Below, piece after piece: positions 34,897-48,170 of a stretch of 64,000 nt of DNA. Source of the stretch: Eutrigla gurnardus. Its lineage: Eukaryota; Chordata; Actinopteri; Perciformes; Triglidae. Positions within the stretch are counted from its first letter, which is position 1, and every line of letters starts with the position of its first letter. Both the position numbers and the translations under genes were made by a program. A model generated the notes under the pieces. That model ran no database searches and was not told the DNA's origin. It saw only the letters and a program-made list of their open reading frames with translations. The stretch lies in the NCBI GenBank assembly GCA_963514095.1, contig OY741269.1, positions 22,769,415 through 22,833,414 on the forward strand, in the 5' to 3' direction.

Positions 34897-37365
34897 CACT
34901 TATCCAGTATAAACTGTATTTTCACTGAATCCTGCTTCCCATCCTGCAGAAAACTTGTTTTCTCAAAAGGCATTGCTGCCATCTACAGGGTATTCCATTC
35001 CATCCGTCTGACAAACACTGAAGACCAATTTACATTCAGTTTAATCAAAGATTGACATGCATGATTAATCGAAATGCATTTTCTTTTTTTTCCCCCAGAG
35101 GCTCTAGCTAATCATCGGAGCGGGATATATGCTGTGTAATGCTGTCGATCCGATACACCAACACACGGAATCAATGCAATCAGACAAGTAGGTGTTGACC
35201 CTTTCACTCTACCACCAGATACCTTTTTACGAAAAATACATAGTTTTGGGAAGCGTCTTGAATGCTGCTTTCCCTCCCTCCCTTCTGTTTGAGCATCTGT
35301 CAGTAGTAAACAGTGACATGAGTCCTGTGTTTATGTTCTCATGCTGTTTTTTTCCTATAATTTGTCTTATATTCCCTTCCATCCTCTCTGTCTCTCTGTT
35401 TCCAGCCAGAGCTCCACCGCTGACTGACTGCTGCTATTAAAACGGGAAGAACGGTTACACACTCTCACTCTTTTCACTCACTCTGTCCTTCCCTCATCTA
35501 CCATTTTTATTTCTTCCTCTTTGTCCACTGTTAGTCCTCCCCCACACTCCTGTGTTTACATTCAGCACAACCATGCCAGTGGCCTTGTTCTCAGGACTCT
35601 GATTGATCGGTCCGATGCTGGTACAGACTGAAATATTGGTCGGACTACCATGAAATTTGGTCTGAATATATATTTATAGGAATAATTTTAGTTTGAATTC
35701 CTGTGAATGAAGATTTCCCATTTTAAAAAGATGAGGCTAAACATACTGATAATTAGTTATTTCATATCTGGTGTGTTATTACATGAAAACTGAAGCTCAT
35801 ACAAGGTTAAAAAGCTTTTGTTTGCCCATGGCTATTCTGCATGTTTCAGAGGAAAAGTTTGTGTATGCCTTCGGCTCTGCTTTTCAAGTATTACCTCATT
35901 TTGTAGCCATGTCGGTGTCACAATTTCTACTATTTAAAATGTAGTGAAACCTGTCTCAGAACTAAAATTAATTCAAATGTAATTTATCATGACAAAAAGG
36001 TTGACAGATCTGGTCACAAGATGTATTTGTTTTTAAAAATGTACATAGAAATATTCCACACAAGGCATTATTTTTTCATTGGTAGATGAGATATTGATCC
36101 ACTGTACAAAGTTAGATGTGAGAGAGGAAAGACACATTTTTCTTGTTAAAATATTCACAACATATGCCCATATAAGGAAAAGACCAAACACCAAGAGCAG
36201 TAAACCTTGTAATCAAATATTTAAGTAGTATATCTCAAGAAACAGTTGTTCTACAGATCTCTCTAAAAGGAAAATCTTCATTTGGACTTTGAAAATAAGC
36301 TCAGTACTGTAGGGATAATGGCTCTGTAATGGGAAAACAGAGCTTTCTGCTCTGTGAAGTGAGTTTTACAGTAATGATCAGGGATACATGAAACCATCAG
36401 CAGTAGAACCATTAAAGCCTCCCTGTAAACATGTCAATTTGGGCATAATTAAATCACATTCCAGCAGAGAGGAGCCGAGAAATTGAGTTTCGGCTGAAAA
36501 ACGATGGTCATTGCTTTATAATTTTGGTTTTACTAACATAGGTGGAGCCTTTTAACGGGCGGCCGGTCGTGTTCAACCTCTCGTCGTAGTGGATTCACAA
36601 ACTGAAATAACGCATGATGCACATTTCAGCCATCCGGGGGCATGAACCCGCAAATATGAGCCCTGTAAAAAAGCTAGCTCACTGCGTTGTTATGAACCGG
36701 ACTCTCCACCTGTGTTCTTTATGTCGCCTTTCAGGGTTTATTGGGCAAAACCAGTCTACGTATGACATTATCAACTATAAGCTTAACTACCATATGACCC
36801 CTGTCACAACACATGTCCTTGTGTAACAGTATATGTCATGCTGCGGTGAAATCCTGTTCCTGTGGGGGGGTTAGATTGCATGTATTTTAGAGAACTTGTT
36901 CCCTGAGGTGGATTCAGTCTAACCTCCAGAACCGGCCATGAGGATAAGGTCATTCAAAGAGAAGACAACTATCTCCCCCTAGTGTCCCATCTGTGTCAGT
37001 ACATTTTCAGGAAGGTGTATTGCAGTATACTGTTGGAGCGTTTGCCTTTAAACACCTCATTGATCTCAATTAACTCCTTTTTTTTAGCATGGGCTCCAAC
37101 CTGTCTTTCTGTTTGTCTTAGCCTACATGCTTTTATTATAATGAAGTATGCTACATATTTTAAGGCCCTACAAGACTGGAGACATAAGAGGAAAGCTTTG
37201 CAATGTTTCATGTAATGCCCTCAGACTTTTTCTTGGCTGGAGTTGTTTTCTAGTTTTGGAGCGTTTCTGTACTACCTTTCCCACATGTGCTCATCTACAC
37301 ACCTCTAAATCAGCCTTGCTCAAATTCCTCCCCTGCCAATCAGAGGCAGGCGAGGAGCCTGTCTT

Positions 37366-37425
37366 CCCCCTCTCCTGCGCTTCCCCCTCTCCTGCGCTTC
37401 CCCCTCTCCTGCGCTTCCCCGCCCA
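37366..37425 (+). repeat. 17-bp minisatellite, about three copies
   Basis: The unit CCCCCTCTCCTGCGCTT occurs three times in a row with almost no divergence. Confidence 0.9.
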
Positions 37426-39011
37426 TCTCTTCACCTGCACTTCATCCCCTCGTCAGATGAGTTTGTATTTCCTGGAGGCTTTGCTGGATCCTTGCTCTTG
37501 CTCTGTACTAAAACTGTGACTAAATATTCATTTCTTCAAGTTTCTGTTCATAACTGGATCCAACCAGGCAATCTTAGTTTATTTCATATGGAAAGAGGTA
37601 AAAACAGGTATACCTTGTATGTCACCCGCTAAAGTAGACCATTCCAGTTCTTAACCTGTCCTTGAAATTAGTTGAATGTCTTCTGATCGTTTGAGAGGCC
37701 AGCGGATTACAAACATTACGTACAACAAGCGATACTGTAAGGTTTGTAATACTTCCGTTTACCTGGTGCAAGAGCTTTGTCTACAGAAGGATTTCCGTCA
37801 AAATTAGAAATTCGCTGGATAGTGAAAGTAAGTAAGTATAAGTACAAGTTTTTAGGGGAGAAATAGAACTCCATCATCAGCATACTTTTTGAAGATCAAA
37901 TTTTATATTTTTCCTTCTTAAATTGGTGCCTTAACCAGGGCATGTTCCACCATTTAGGAATAAAAACAGTTGTAGAATTTACAGAGAGGCAGGAAGTTTC
38001 TTCACTACAGGAGTACCGTCTATCTCCCAGCCTGCTAGCTTTGGCCCCGCTAGTCAGCAGCCTCCTCGTCTGCAAGCTTTCGGGCTGCCTCCCCATCTGC
38101 CAGCCCCCAGTTGTCCAGTCCCCAGTATGCTAGTTACCAGCATGCTAGCCATCAATGTCACCAGCATCTCCTTCAGCCGGCACCTTGGCCTGCTGTGCCT
38201 CCAACTAGCATCCCAGCTGGCTAGCTTCCTGTCTGCTCTTGAATCAGCCAGAACGCCTCTGTCTGAACCAGACTTTTTAGTAGTACCCTTTCCTGTGTAC
38301 TCTCCTGGCTATTTCTGCATTATTTATTTACAAGGTATCTAGAAGTCGGGCCCTTAGAAGGAAACGGGGGTCCCCTGGGCAACACTGAATCTCTTCCCAG
38401 GACATACCTGGGTTTCCTGTGCTGCAGCAGTCTCCTATGATAGGACAGTTTGGGTTGCCTTTTTATCCATAAGGCTCCTAATTTAAGGCTCAGAGTCACT
38501 AATTCTGTGAAATGTTTCAAAAAGGTTCCCACGCACATCACCACGTACTAGCAGTACGACTCATGCCTTTCACCTTGAGTAATCGGCCTCTGAAGTAGTG
38601 TTCCAACATGCCTACACCGATGGATGAGAATGAAATGAGAGGGGACCTTTTTCAAGGTGCGTTGATTCCTACGTGGAGACTGAAAGAAGTCAACGGCTCT
38701 CTCTGCATTTCTTGGGGTATTTATTGTCAAATGGATTGTTGCCTTCCTTCAAGACCAAAACGTTTCCGTCTGAGCTGCATCTATGGAGACATTTGCCACA
38801 GGTGTGACCCTCCGGCTGAGTTCAGGCAACGTTGCGTGAGTTATTTTCTCCGGTAGCCTTGCTACAATGTATCTTTTCCACTTTACCTTTACAGCTCATT
38901 AGAGTAACATAGGGACAGCTTGCTTGGGGACTGGTTTTCGTAGACTGATGTATGTCATCTATAGACATTTTTAGTCGATTGAATGAATGCTTTACTAAAC
39001 ACACACACTAA

Positions 39012-39013
<2 letters not shown>

Positions 39014-39096
<83 letters not shown>
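39014..39096 (+). repeat. (TG)n microsatellite beginning in a perfect hairpin
   Basis: About 38 TG units. Its left edge is the right arm of a perfect 14-bp inverted repeat (ACACACACACTAAA at 38999-39012, one G, then TTTAGTGTGTGTGT). Confidence 0.93.
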
Positions 39097-39099
<3 letters not shown>

Positions 39100-42000
39100 T
39101 CGCTTTTTTCTGACTTCTCTCTCGTTCTAAGATAATTAGCATTAATCACTTCAACTTCTGTCTTGCTTTTCCCATAGTTGTGGGTGAAGCAAGTCAGCTG
39201 AGTAATCCTCCCACTGAGCAGCTTCACTGGAGCAATACGGAGTTGGTTTGTCTAAAATGAATAGGCTAAGTTAAAATTAAAAAAAAAAAAAGTTTGAAAA
39301 TTGAATGGTGAAATGGCGATTGCATGATTTGAACAATTAATCCACCTGTGGACTCATTACACAGCTTTAGAATCATGGTTTGAGGTCAGTAAGATGAGAA
39401 AGAGTCCAGGTTTGTGAAAATATAATCATATAATTGGCAAAGCTAACAGATCATACAAATAAGGCAGGTAGATTATACATAATCATGGTCTCCAAAAAAA
39501 CATTCATTCCCACCCAAAAAAAATGCATTGTGATTTACGTTTTGAGAGAATCTTGTGACTATATCTGATCTTGATGTATCAGAAATATGTTTCATATAAT
39601 TGTGCAGAAGTCCACAAAGGCAGGATGTTTTGGTGGTGCCTGGGCCAAAAAATACAGGGCATTCACCCAGGAGACAGAAGTTTGTGACCCCTGATAACCT
39701 TGTGCACTTTAGTTGCATGGGAACACAATTTCGTAGGAGACAGGGTTGAATTAATTGCAAAGTCACTATAATCTGTTGAGCAGTAATTTGAAAATGTTTC
39801 TAGTCAATGAGGTATTAATACCTGTATAAAAATCATTAATTGCATTTTTAGAAATTGAACAGCGGGAGAGAGTAAAATATGGAGTAAATATCTAAATTTT
39901 GTATATAGTTATTATATATGGTAGTGTTCATGATAATAAACCTACAATACCATAAAAGTCTGTAAAGGATTAGAATAGACACCCTTTTCTGAAGAGGAGA
40001 GAAATTGTAATTTCAGAAACTTTCTGGGGCTGTGAATTGAAGAGAGTTTCTTAGTGCAGACAAATATCAGATTGCAGTCTGCTAAAAATGATTAAATCTT
40101 TTCTTTTAGCTTGTGAGTGGATGTTATGGATATTATAGTTTACAGTGATGACAGTAAAATGCAGCAAATGTATATATGTTTGAATGTAGGTGCCTACAGT
40201 ATATACAATATGGATTTGTGTGTAGTCGTGTAATATGAATGCAATAATAATATGGGCGAGATGAAGGGAAATGAATAGAAAGTAGGTGTTTGTGGGTATG
40301 AGCAAGTAGCATAATGGATGCAGAGGAGAGGGAGATAATAGGTTTTGTGTTGGTGGGAGGGTAAAAAATTGTGTTAGGAAAGATTAGAGATGTTAGATGC
40401 CAATTGTCCCACTATGGTCAGGTCTGATTCTGCATAATGTTGAGGAAATCACTCCGAATCCTTTTAAGGGGTTAGCTGGAGTGGAGTGTAATATAATTTA
40501 CGAGGAGACGGTGAGTTTACAGACACACAGAGTGGATCTGAGTAGGTAAGCTACAAAGAGAACAATGGAGCAGGGAGGCCAGTTTACACTGAACAAAACG
40601 ACACAAAGGGGACGGATGCAAACTAAATTGTGATGTCTGTCCTTTTCTAGCGTTTTAAATACAGAGGCTCTGTCACGTCCCCCCTGGCATCTGATGCTGA
40701 CACACAACCCCACCCCCCCCCCGCCCCCTCCCCCCTTTTTAGCTTCTGAATGAAATGCACCTGGCTTTAGGTAACTGCTTTTTTTATTTGCATCATCGTT
40801 GGATGCTCGGAAAAAGGGGCTCCGGGAGAGTGACGATGTAGTGTAAAGACCAAAAAGAAGCCAGACATGGCAGGTATGAGGGCTCAAACAATCATTGGAC
40901 TTTCACCCAGGAAACTGGTGTCCGTGTCCCAAAATTATGTTTGTTATATATTTTCCGTACTTATGTTTTTTACTTTTCAGTTTTAAGCCCAACTATGACA
41001 TTTTTTCCTAAACCTAAGGATATTTTTTTTATTCACAACGTGAAGGCAAAGGCAGAGTAGGTCATTTGGAAAAACCACAGAGACTTTGAACGCATCGCAG
41101 AACTGAAAAAGTTCCACCCCCTTCATTCAGACCTCTGTTCAAAACCGCGCCCCCAGAACGCCAAACGAGTGCTCGAGATCAGCAGAGTGCAATCAGGAAG
41201 TAAGCATTGACAGACTGGATTGGCTGTCCAATTATTTTCTCCGGCCCAACTTTTTTGATTGGACGGTGTTTTTACGGTCTTGCCACGGCCACAGATGACA
41301 TTTTTGAAAATAGTTTTATGTCAGAGCATTTCATTTATTCGTTGCTATCGGTATGTTACGAGGTATGCAAGTTATATAACAGAAAGTGTTTCTGAATAGA
41401 ATCACCTACTCAACCTTTAACCAAATGAAAACAGCCCTAATCTGACAAAGTATAGTTGTAATGGCAACGAATTGGATGTTTCAGGCTAATGTAGTCAAAC
41501 AATAATGCCAGCGTTCAGTTTATTATAACAGAGAGAAAGAGAGTAATGGTGTGAACGTGATGAGATTAGATAGGTAATCTGGAGCACTTCAAGGTGTCTC
41601 TGAATCTGTGGTTAAACTTTTTGCATTCATGGTTATGCAAATGTTAATGATATTCATGAAATGTGCTGTGTTTGGGCAGATATGAGGGAAGTTGGAGCAA
41701 GAAGGATTATGTATAGATAATAGAAACAAATTAACCATACAAGATATAACTGTGAAAAGTTACACTTATTTGGTAATAAAAGAGGAACTGACCATCTACA
41801 TACCATTTTAAGTATTTCATGTTTTCCTACAGTCGCAGCTTCCTACTTTAAGATAAGATAAGATAATCATTTTATTAGTCCAAAGGATGGGAAATTCATG
41901 GTGTGAGTTATTGCATCTCTCCACAGACTGAATTTTTCTCCCTGATTTGGCCCTGGTTTGGTTATTTACTGTTGGCGATAATGTCACCAACCCGGTATTT

Positions 42001-45000
42001 TGCTTGACAGCAAGGATCATCGTCAAGAAGGCAGAACACTTGTTAGTATTCTCCAGAAATCCTTGGTCGCTTTCCTTGTTAAATTTTGCTGAGGTTTTGT
42101 TCAGTGAGTTTGGTGAGCTATCTAAAACTGTCCTTCAAGGGCCGGAGCTCTTTGTGTGAAAAAAAATCTCAATAAAATGTAATTGTGGAACGAAGAATGG
42201 AAAGTTTTAAGTCTGGGGAAGGATTTTATTGGGTCACTGGTTCAGAAAGGTCTTGTTAGGGAGTTGTAGCTTTTGTGTCAAGAGAATTGCAAGCTGTCTG
42301 TAGTTGCTTGAGGTCAGTTGGATATAAAGTGTTACCTTTTAAGCAGAATATCTAGAGGTGTCTCGGATGAAATCCAACATGGATGCGATAAGGCTCAGTG
42401 TTTCGGCTTTCGTCCACATCTTCCTCATTGTTGTCTGGCCCAACTCACAATGTGCCATAATGGGAGAAACTAGAGATGGACCTAGTTTTTCAAAATAAAA
42501 GTGCTCGTCAGATGTTGTTTATCCTTATTCCAACACAGACAATTAAATGAAACCTCAAGACTTTCTCAGCACACTCATTAAGTCCTTGCGCTAGATTCCC
42601 AGCTGAAATTCTTCCATTGCTCACTCTATGTATTTTGCATCCTTCATCCCTTTCCCAGTTTTCCAACTATTCATACTGCTCCAGCTGCTTTTGCATGCAT
42701 TTTCAACTCGTATCTACTGATTCATACTCCCGTCTTTCATACATGGAATGATGGATGGATTTATTCAACTTTTAATGGCAGCAATGCCTTTTTTTTCCAC
42801 ATTTCTCATCCATTTATTGGTATTAATCAACTTGAAACAAATGCTTTTTCTTTTTCAAATCTTCCTTCTTCTTCCCCTTCTTCTGCAAGCCAGCAATTGA
42901 GCGTAGCCTCACATTTTCAGCATCCAGCATTCACACCATCATTTCTTCAGAAACAGCCTTTCCTAGTATATTTTAATGTGCAGATATAGATTACATGGAC
43001 AGCAGATTATTTCTAACATTTGATCCATGTAAAAAGGTGATATTATTTCTCTCAAACAAGGAAACCCTCCGCTTGTCAACTAGTTCTGAGTTGAGGAATT
43101 AGAGAGGCAACCTGAGGACATTAGCACCTGAGCCTTGATGCAGTTGGCTGCCAAATGGACCAATCTGGTGTTCAACTAAGCAGAACCCGTTTGTTTGTTT
43201 GTTTGTTTGTTTGTTCTCAGCAGCTGGATGTCATCTAAGAGGCAGGGGGAACAGCAAGGGCACTGCACTTCCCGGTTGTCGGCATGGTGATAACCTCATT
43301 CGTCTTTCATTTATTTTTTACATGATGAGGCTCTCTAGTCTCCAGTCTCCAATTGCTTTATTTGGTTGTGGTATTTGTAGAGGTTTTTCCCCCGAATTGG
43401 ACGTGTTTCATTTGTTTGTGTTATCTATTTATATTTTCATGTAACCTTACGTCATACTTTTTGAATTTTGCCTTGTATGCACTAAAACATGAGAGAGATA
43501 AATGTATCCACTTTGCAAAAAACACTGCATATTTAAATGGAGAGACAAGACATCGTTTCAGAGGTCATGACATAGAAAACATATGTAACTTAAGCACTAT
43601 GTGCTTGTAATGGTATCTACTAAATTACATCCATGTGAATGATGGTAGGAGAAGTAGTTCCTACAACATTATGTCTCTAATGTTGGCTTTACTCTGCACT
43701 CCCGGTGTATGAAGCCCAAAGTTTTCTTGAGTGTAATAGATTGGAGTTATTCGTGCTCCTACGGTTTCATTTCTTATCTCAGACTCTTTCATCTACCACA
43801 TGGGGGATGGATGAGGGAATATCTGTCGCGCTCTTGTCGCAGCAAAACTTCCAAAATGGCCTAAAGCAAAGCTGTAGCTCTGTAAAATGGGTGCATCCAC
43901 TGTGTCGTGCTTCAGTGCTTCAGAATGTGTGCTGCACTTAAAAATGGTTACCTATGTGCATAATAAATGCCATGAAATACCATAATATATACAAACTGAC
44001 AATGTCAGGAACCACTGAATGATTAATTACTCTTTTCACCATTTTATATTGGATTTTACCTAAAAAAAGCTCTAAAAAAAACTATTCTCATTCAATTTCC
44101 ACTTGAAGGCAAGCCTCATTCATCACAAGCTACAAAGCAGTGATGCCACATTTTGGTATCACTCCCTCATATTTCCAGAATGATGCTGATCAGACCTTAT
44201 TTTAGCCAAATACAAGATTTTGATTGATGAATTATAATAATTGAGTCCTGGAAAAAAAAAACTAAATTTAAACTTAATCGTGTGCCTCAGCTGAAAATGA
44301 TAGCACCACTTTTGCATGAAAGGTCTGTATCGGAGTCCCATCACACCAAGATTACAGGCTTTGTCTCTTAATTGGCAAAAAGGGCTGCCCGCACTAAAGA
44401 AGTCAGAGTGCTCAGAGTGCTGCTAGGCTAATGGGTGTGGGAAGAGAAATTACAAGCACTTCTCACTGATAACGATGCCATACTCCACCGCTCACTGTCA
44501 TTCTTGTTTACATTTTTGCTGTTCATGGACTCTCATGTTTGTCCCCATTGGATAGGGCCCAAATTGTGAATTCAGTGTTGATCCACTGGCTGCTTTATTC
44601 GCAGATTCTTAGGAGGGAGAACTTATTTATACTGGCTCCGTCGATGGACATGTTGATGAATGATCTTGTGACATTCATGGGGTCGTAATGCAAATATCAT
44701 GTAAACTGTGATACATCGCTTCACATCAGAAGACAAGACATTTGCAAATTATTCCAACTTTATGGACGTTGTACATGTGCAGCCATATATACACCGTATT
44801 ATAATAATATGTACAATTGTCAGTTATTGCAAAAGGTGGAGGAGGGGATGGTGACCTGGGGCTGGTGCATTCTGGGTATGGGGGATGGTGTCAGGACTGC
44901 ATTGTCTTTTAAATCAGCAGTAGAACTAATTGTGGGGGGGGGATTACAGCCCTCCACATAGCTGGAGGTATTTGGCTGCTTTGAGGCACATCTGTACTGC

Positions 45001-46602
45001 AGATGTCGATCTGAACAACTCATTCAGTTATGTCTTCTAAGGCCAGAATCTATAAAAAAAAAAAATATCTGCTGATGGCGTGTTCAGCTTTATCCAATTG
45101 TTCCAGAAAAGACTTGTACATGAGGCTGATTACTCACATTCATTTGTAATGGCGTACGTATTTTTTAATGGTTTCATGTGACGTTTTGCTGCTTTTATGA
45201 GAAAAAAGCTTTCTATTTCATTTCTATTGATATTTTGGGACTTTGGGAGCATTGACCTCTTTCTACCCGGAAAACATCTCCACCTCCCAGTTTGATGCTT
45301 TCACTTCTCATGCCGCTGCTTAAAATACCATGTGGAGTCTCTTCACAGAGCTCTTCCCCCTTTTGTCTTCCGGGGAGGGGTTAACGTTCTAAAGGAAGCC
45401 CGACTGGAGCCGAAGAGATGACTATCTGCAGGGGAGGGGAGTGCAGATGATCGGGGGTTCCTGCTAACAGCCTGCTGTAAGACCTTCATATGGGATTTTT
45501 ATTTCCATCAGATGGAACTCTGGCATATGTGACACGTTTCACACCTCGTCCTGCGACTATTGTTTGTGTTATTTATCTTTCTAAGTCCGTGGCGATGGCT
45601 GGGATGGAGTAGGGAAAACTTTCCAACGGAGAGTCAACTTGAAAGCTTCTGTGGTGGTAAGACACATTTTTATCACTTGGTAAACCATGTATAACCTTGT
45701 TTATGATTTTTTGAAACATAAAAGATTAATTGATACCTGGAATTTAAACTTTAAACCAATCCAAACATGTGGGACTTTGTTTGAGATTTGTATGTTAGCC
45801 CTTGTACATTTATGATTGTAAATATTTATCAGAATAAACAGGCTTATTCTAGGATTCTTATTTTCAGGGCATCAGTAGAAGTTGCATTTATGTCAACTGT
45901 AATCAATCGATCATTGATTGATTGATTCAACTGTAATGGTTTTGTTTTGTCACTGTTAATTTGCAAATGTAAATGCAGGTGTTAAGCATACTTTCAACAA
46001 ACTCATCATTTGTTGTTATGTAGCTTGTAATTCATGTTTAAGAGACCATTGACTAACTCAGGTTATGCAGATTTAAGTCTGAACAAATGCAGACTTTTTG
46101 GTTTATTATAATGAATTGATAGAACTTAATTTCACCATTTTAACGAATGGTCATTCAGACTCTTCTAAACTCTATAAAATGCACTTGAGCCTAATGGTTA
46201 ACTCCCACTGATGATGCATGCGGAATAAATCGCAGCTTGACCACTGGAGGGGGGGGATTTGTTTGACATTGGATCCAATGTAGATCAAGGGACAGCTGCA
46301 AAATCTTCCAAAAAATATTGAATTAGCTCAACATCATGATCAATTTGTCAGAGTTCTTATACACATCAGATATGTTGTGTCTTCAGTTGTTCTTTTCCTC
46401 TCCCTGCGTTTCTGAACTATTGGATCAACTGAAACTATATTTTCTGGCATATATACATTTCTAATATTGGTAGAATTAATCATACAGGGTCAAGCTGAAT
46501 TCATATTCTAGTTCTTTTATTTGAAATTATGTATGATGTTTTAATTTGTTCACCTCACTGAGAGCGCGATTCCAAAGCCACGTTATTGGCCAAGTACACT
46601 CA

Positions 46603-46946
46603 ATCAAGATTCAAAGGTTTATTATCATATGCACAGTAAAGAAACCTGTTTCCCTTTACCGTCTTCGTTTGCTGTCCACCGAATGCCAAACAATGTAAAT
46701 TCTAACTATAAAAATAGATAAATAGTACAAAAACAAAGTCATATAAAAGGCACATAAATAAAACAACAATAAAACAGTGCAAATATAAATGTAACTAGTG
46801 CAATTATGCATGTGCAAACTTATGTGTAATTAATGTGCAATTCTAAAATGCAGTCCCTGATTGTACTACTATCGCTTAGGGGTCTGATGGCAGTGGGGGA
46901 AGAAATGCAAGGTACTCCCATATTTAGTGTTAACTTTCATGTACAT
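46603..46946 (+). repeat. Retroelement-like dispersed repeat (TCAAGATTCAAAGGTTTATT)
   Basis: Starts TCAAGATTCAAAGGTTTATT ATCATATGCACAG and ends near GGGGTCTGATGGCAGTGGGG, a motif order shared with 48653-49052 and known from teleost retroelement 3' ends. It is interrupted on its right by the SINE-like insertion at 46947. The class is not assigned. Confidence 0.6.
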
Positions 46947-47300
46947 AGCACTGTCGCCTCACAGCGAGAGGGTAGTTTGATTCCCGGGTTGGCCCCGGGT
47001 TCCTTCTGTGTGGAGTTTGCATGTCCTCCCCGTGTAAGCGTGGGTTCTCTCCGGGTTCTCAGGCTTCCTCCCACATTCCAAAGACATGCAGGATGGGGAT
47101 AGGTTGATTGATGACTCTAAATTGCCCGTAGGTGTGAATGTGAGAGTGAATGGTTGTTTGTCTCTACATGTCGGCCCTGCGATAGACTGGCGACCTGTCC
47201 AGGGTGTACCCTGCCTTCGCCCAATGACAGCTGGGATCGGCTCCAGACCCCCCGCGACCCTGAATACAGGATAAGCGGTAGACCATGGATGGATGGATGG
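46947..47300 (+). mobile_element. SINE-like insertion with 14-bp target site duplication
   Basis: A 354-bp element flanked by perfect direct repeats ACTTTCATGTACAT (46933-46946 and 47301-47314), the signature of target-primed retrotransposition. It begins inside a tRNA-like head: AGTTTGATTCC at 46974-46984 resembles a pol III B box, while the A box expected upstream is absent, so the copy is 5' truncated. The body (CTGTGTGGAGTTTGCATGTC, CTCTAAATTGCCCGTAGG, GGCGACCTGTCCAGGGTGTA) and the GGATGGATGG tail are those of a high-copy fish repeat. Confidence 0.82.
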
Positions 47301-47380
47301 ACTTTCATGTACATTTGTCCCTTTTGCCTTATTAATAAAGTAGTTTCGCATCACAAACCATAGTGGAGTGTCTTGGCTTC

Positions 47381-48129
47381 TTTTTGTTCAGTAATTATCA
47401 TGCCATAGCCGATTCATACCCGGGTTAAACAAAATGAAGCCAATCCGTTTGGCATTTAAAAAAAAAAAAAAAAAAGTTCCTCCATTTATGAACCTCATGA
47501 TAGATATTTTGTACACACATACAGTTCATGCACCTTGCAATTAAGTTTCTGTATTTTCCATTATTTGGAATAGGAAACCACTGGACTAACTCGCTGAAGC
47601 AATTTTGAATATAATATATTGATTTTAGACACTAACAAGGCTCTTTTGGCTAATGGCACACTAAAAGGTTTTCAGGGTCGTACAAAAACTGGCGCCAAGC
47701 AACGTCTGTCTCATCCTGTTATTCCCTGATGTATGGAAGCCCCTGATAATGGTGTACAGATAGCTTTTTTGTAAGATCCAATGGTTTCTCTCGATTCATG
47801 TTTACAGCCTTTTTGGAAGAAAATTGTGACAATTAGACAAAACTGCTGCCGTGCCTATTGCATAATATAAACCACACATTTACAAGATTATACCAGTTGA
47901 ACAATGTGCACTTAGCATCACCACTTAGCATCGTTTCCCACAATGGATGTTTACACCAGCAAATTTCCTGTTAAGTGTTGTGCTTTCCCTTCTGAAATTT
48001 AGGTAATGGTTGAAATAAAAAACAAACACAAGAAACCATCCTCTCTGAGGTCTCTGGTTTCATTTGTATGTGTCATTTTGTTTAACCCGGGTATGAATCG
48101 GCTATGGCATGATAATTACTGAACAAAAA
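47381..48129. repeat. Perfect 57-bp inverted repeat around a 635-bp spacer
   Basis: The left arm 47381-47437 (starts TTTTTGTTCAGTAATTATCA, ends GGGTTAAACAAAATGA) and the right arm 48073-48129 are exact reverse complements over all 57 bases, with identity stopping sharply on both sides. The A/T-rich spacer has no ORF. No target duplication was found outside the arms. It could be a fold-back element, two opposite copies of a small repeat, or a local inverted duplication. Confidence 0.9.
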
Positions 48130-48170
48130 TGGCAGTTTAAAAAAGTTACTGTAACACAAGTGAACAAATT

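Larger units (their letters stand above)
34897..46602. other. Intergenic sequence, no recognisable gene
   Basis: 11.7 kb of mostly A/T-rich DNA. I find short tandem repeats, diverged repeat fragments (for example GATAAGATAAGATAATCATT at 41850 and the MITE fragment at 44732-44770) and no ORF with splice sites or protein motifs. A 5' non-coding exon of tbxa2r could lie here, since the coding exon at 50843 has a splice acceptor. Confidence 0.5.

Noticed and set aside
37366..37425. Short regular repeats as a possible CRISPR array
   Set aside because: The units are contiguous 17-mers without spacers in a vertebrate genome; it is a minisatellite.
46833..47363. Open frames on both strands near 47 kb
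   Set aside because: They lie within the SINE-like element and its flanks and have no protein family features.
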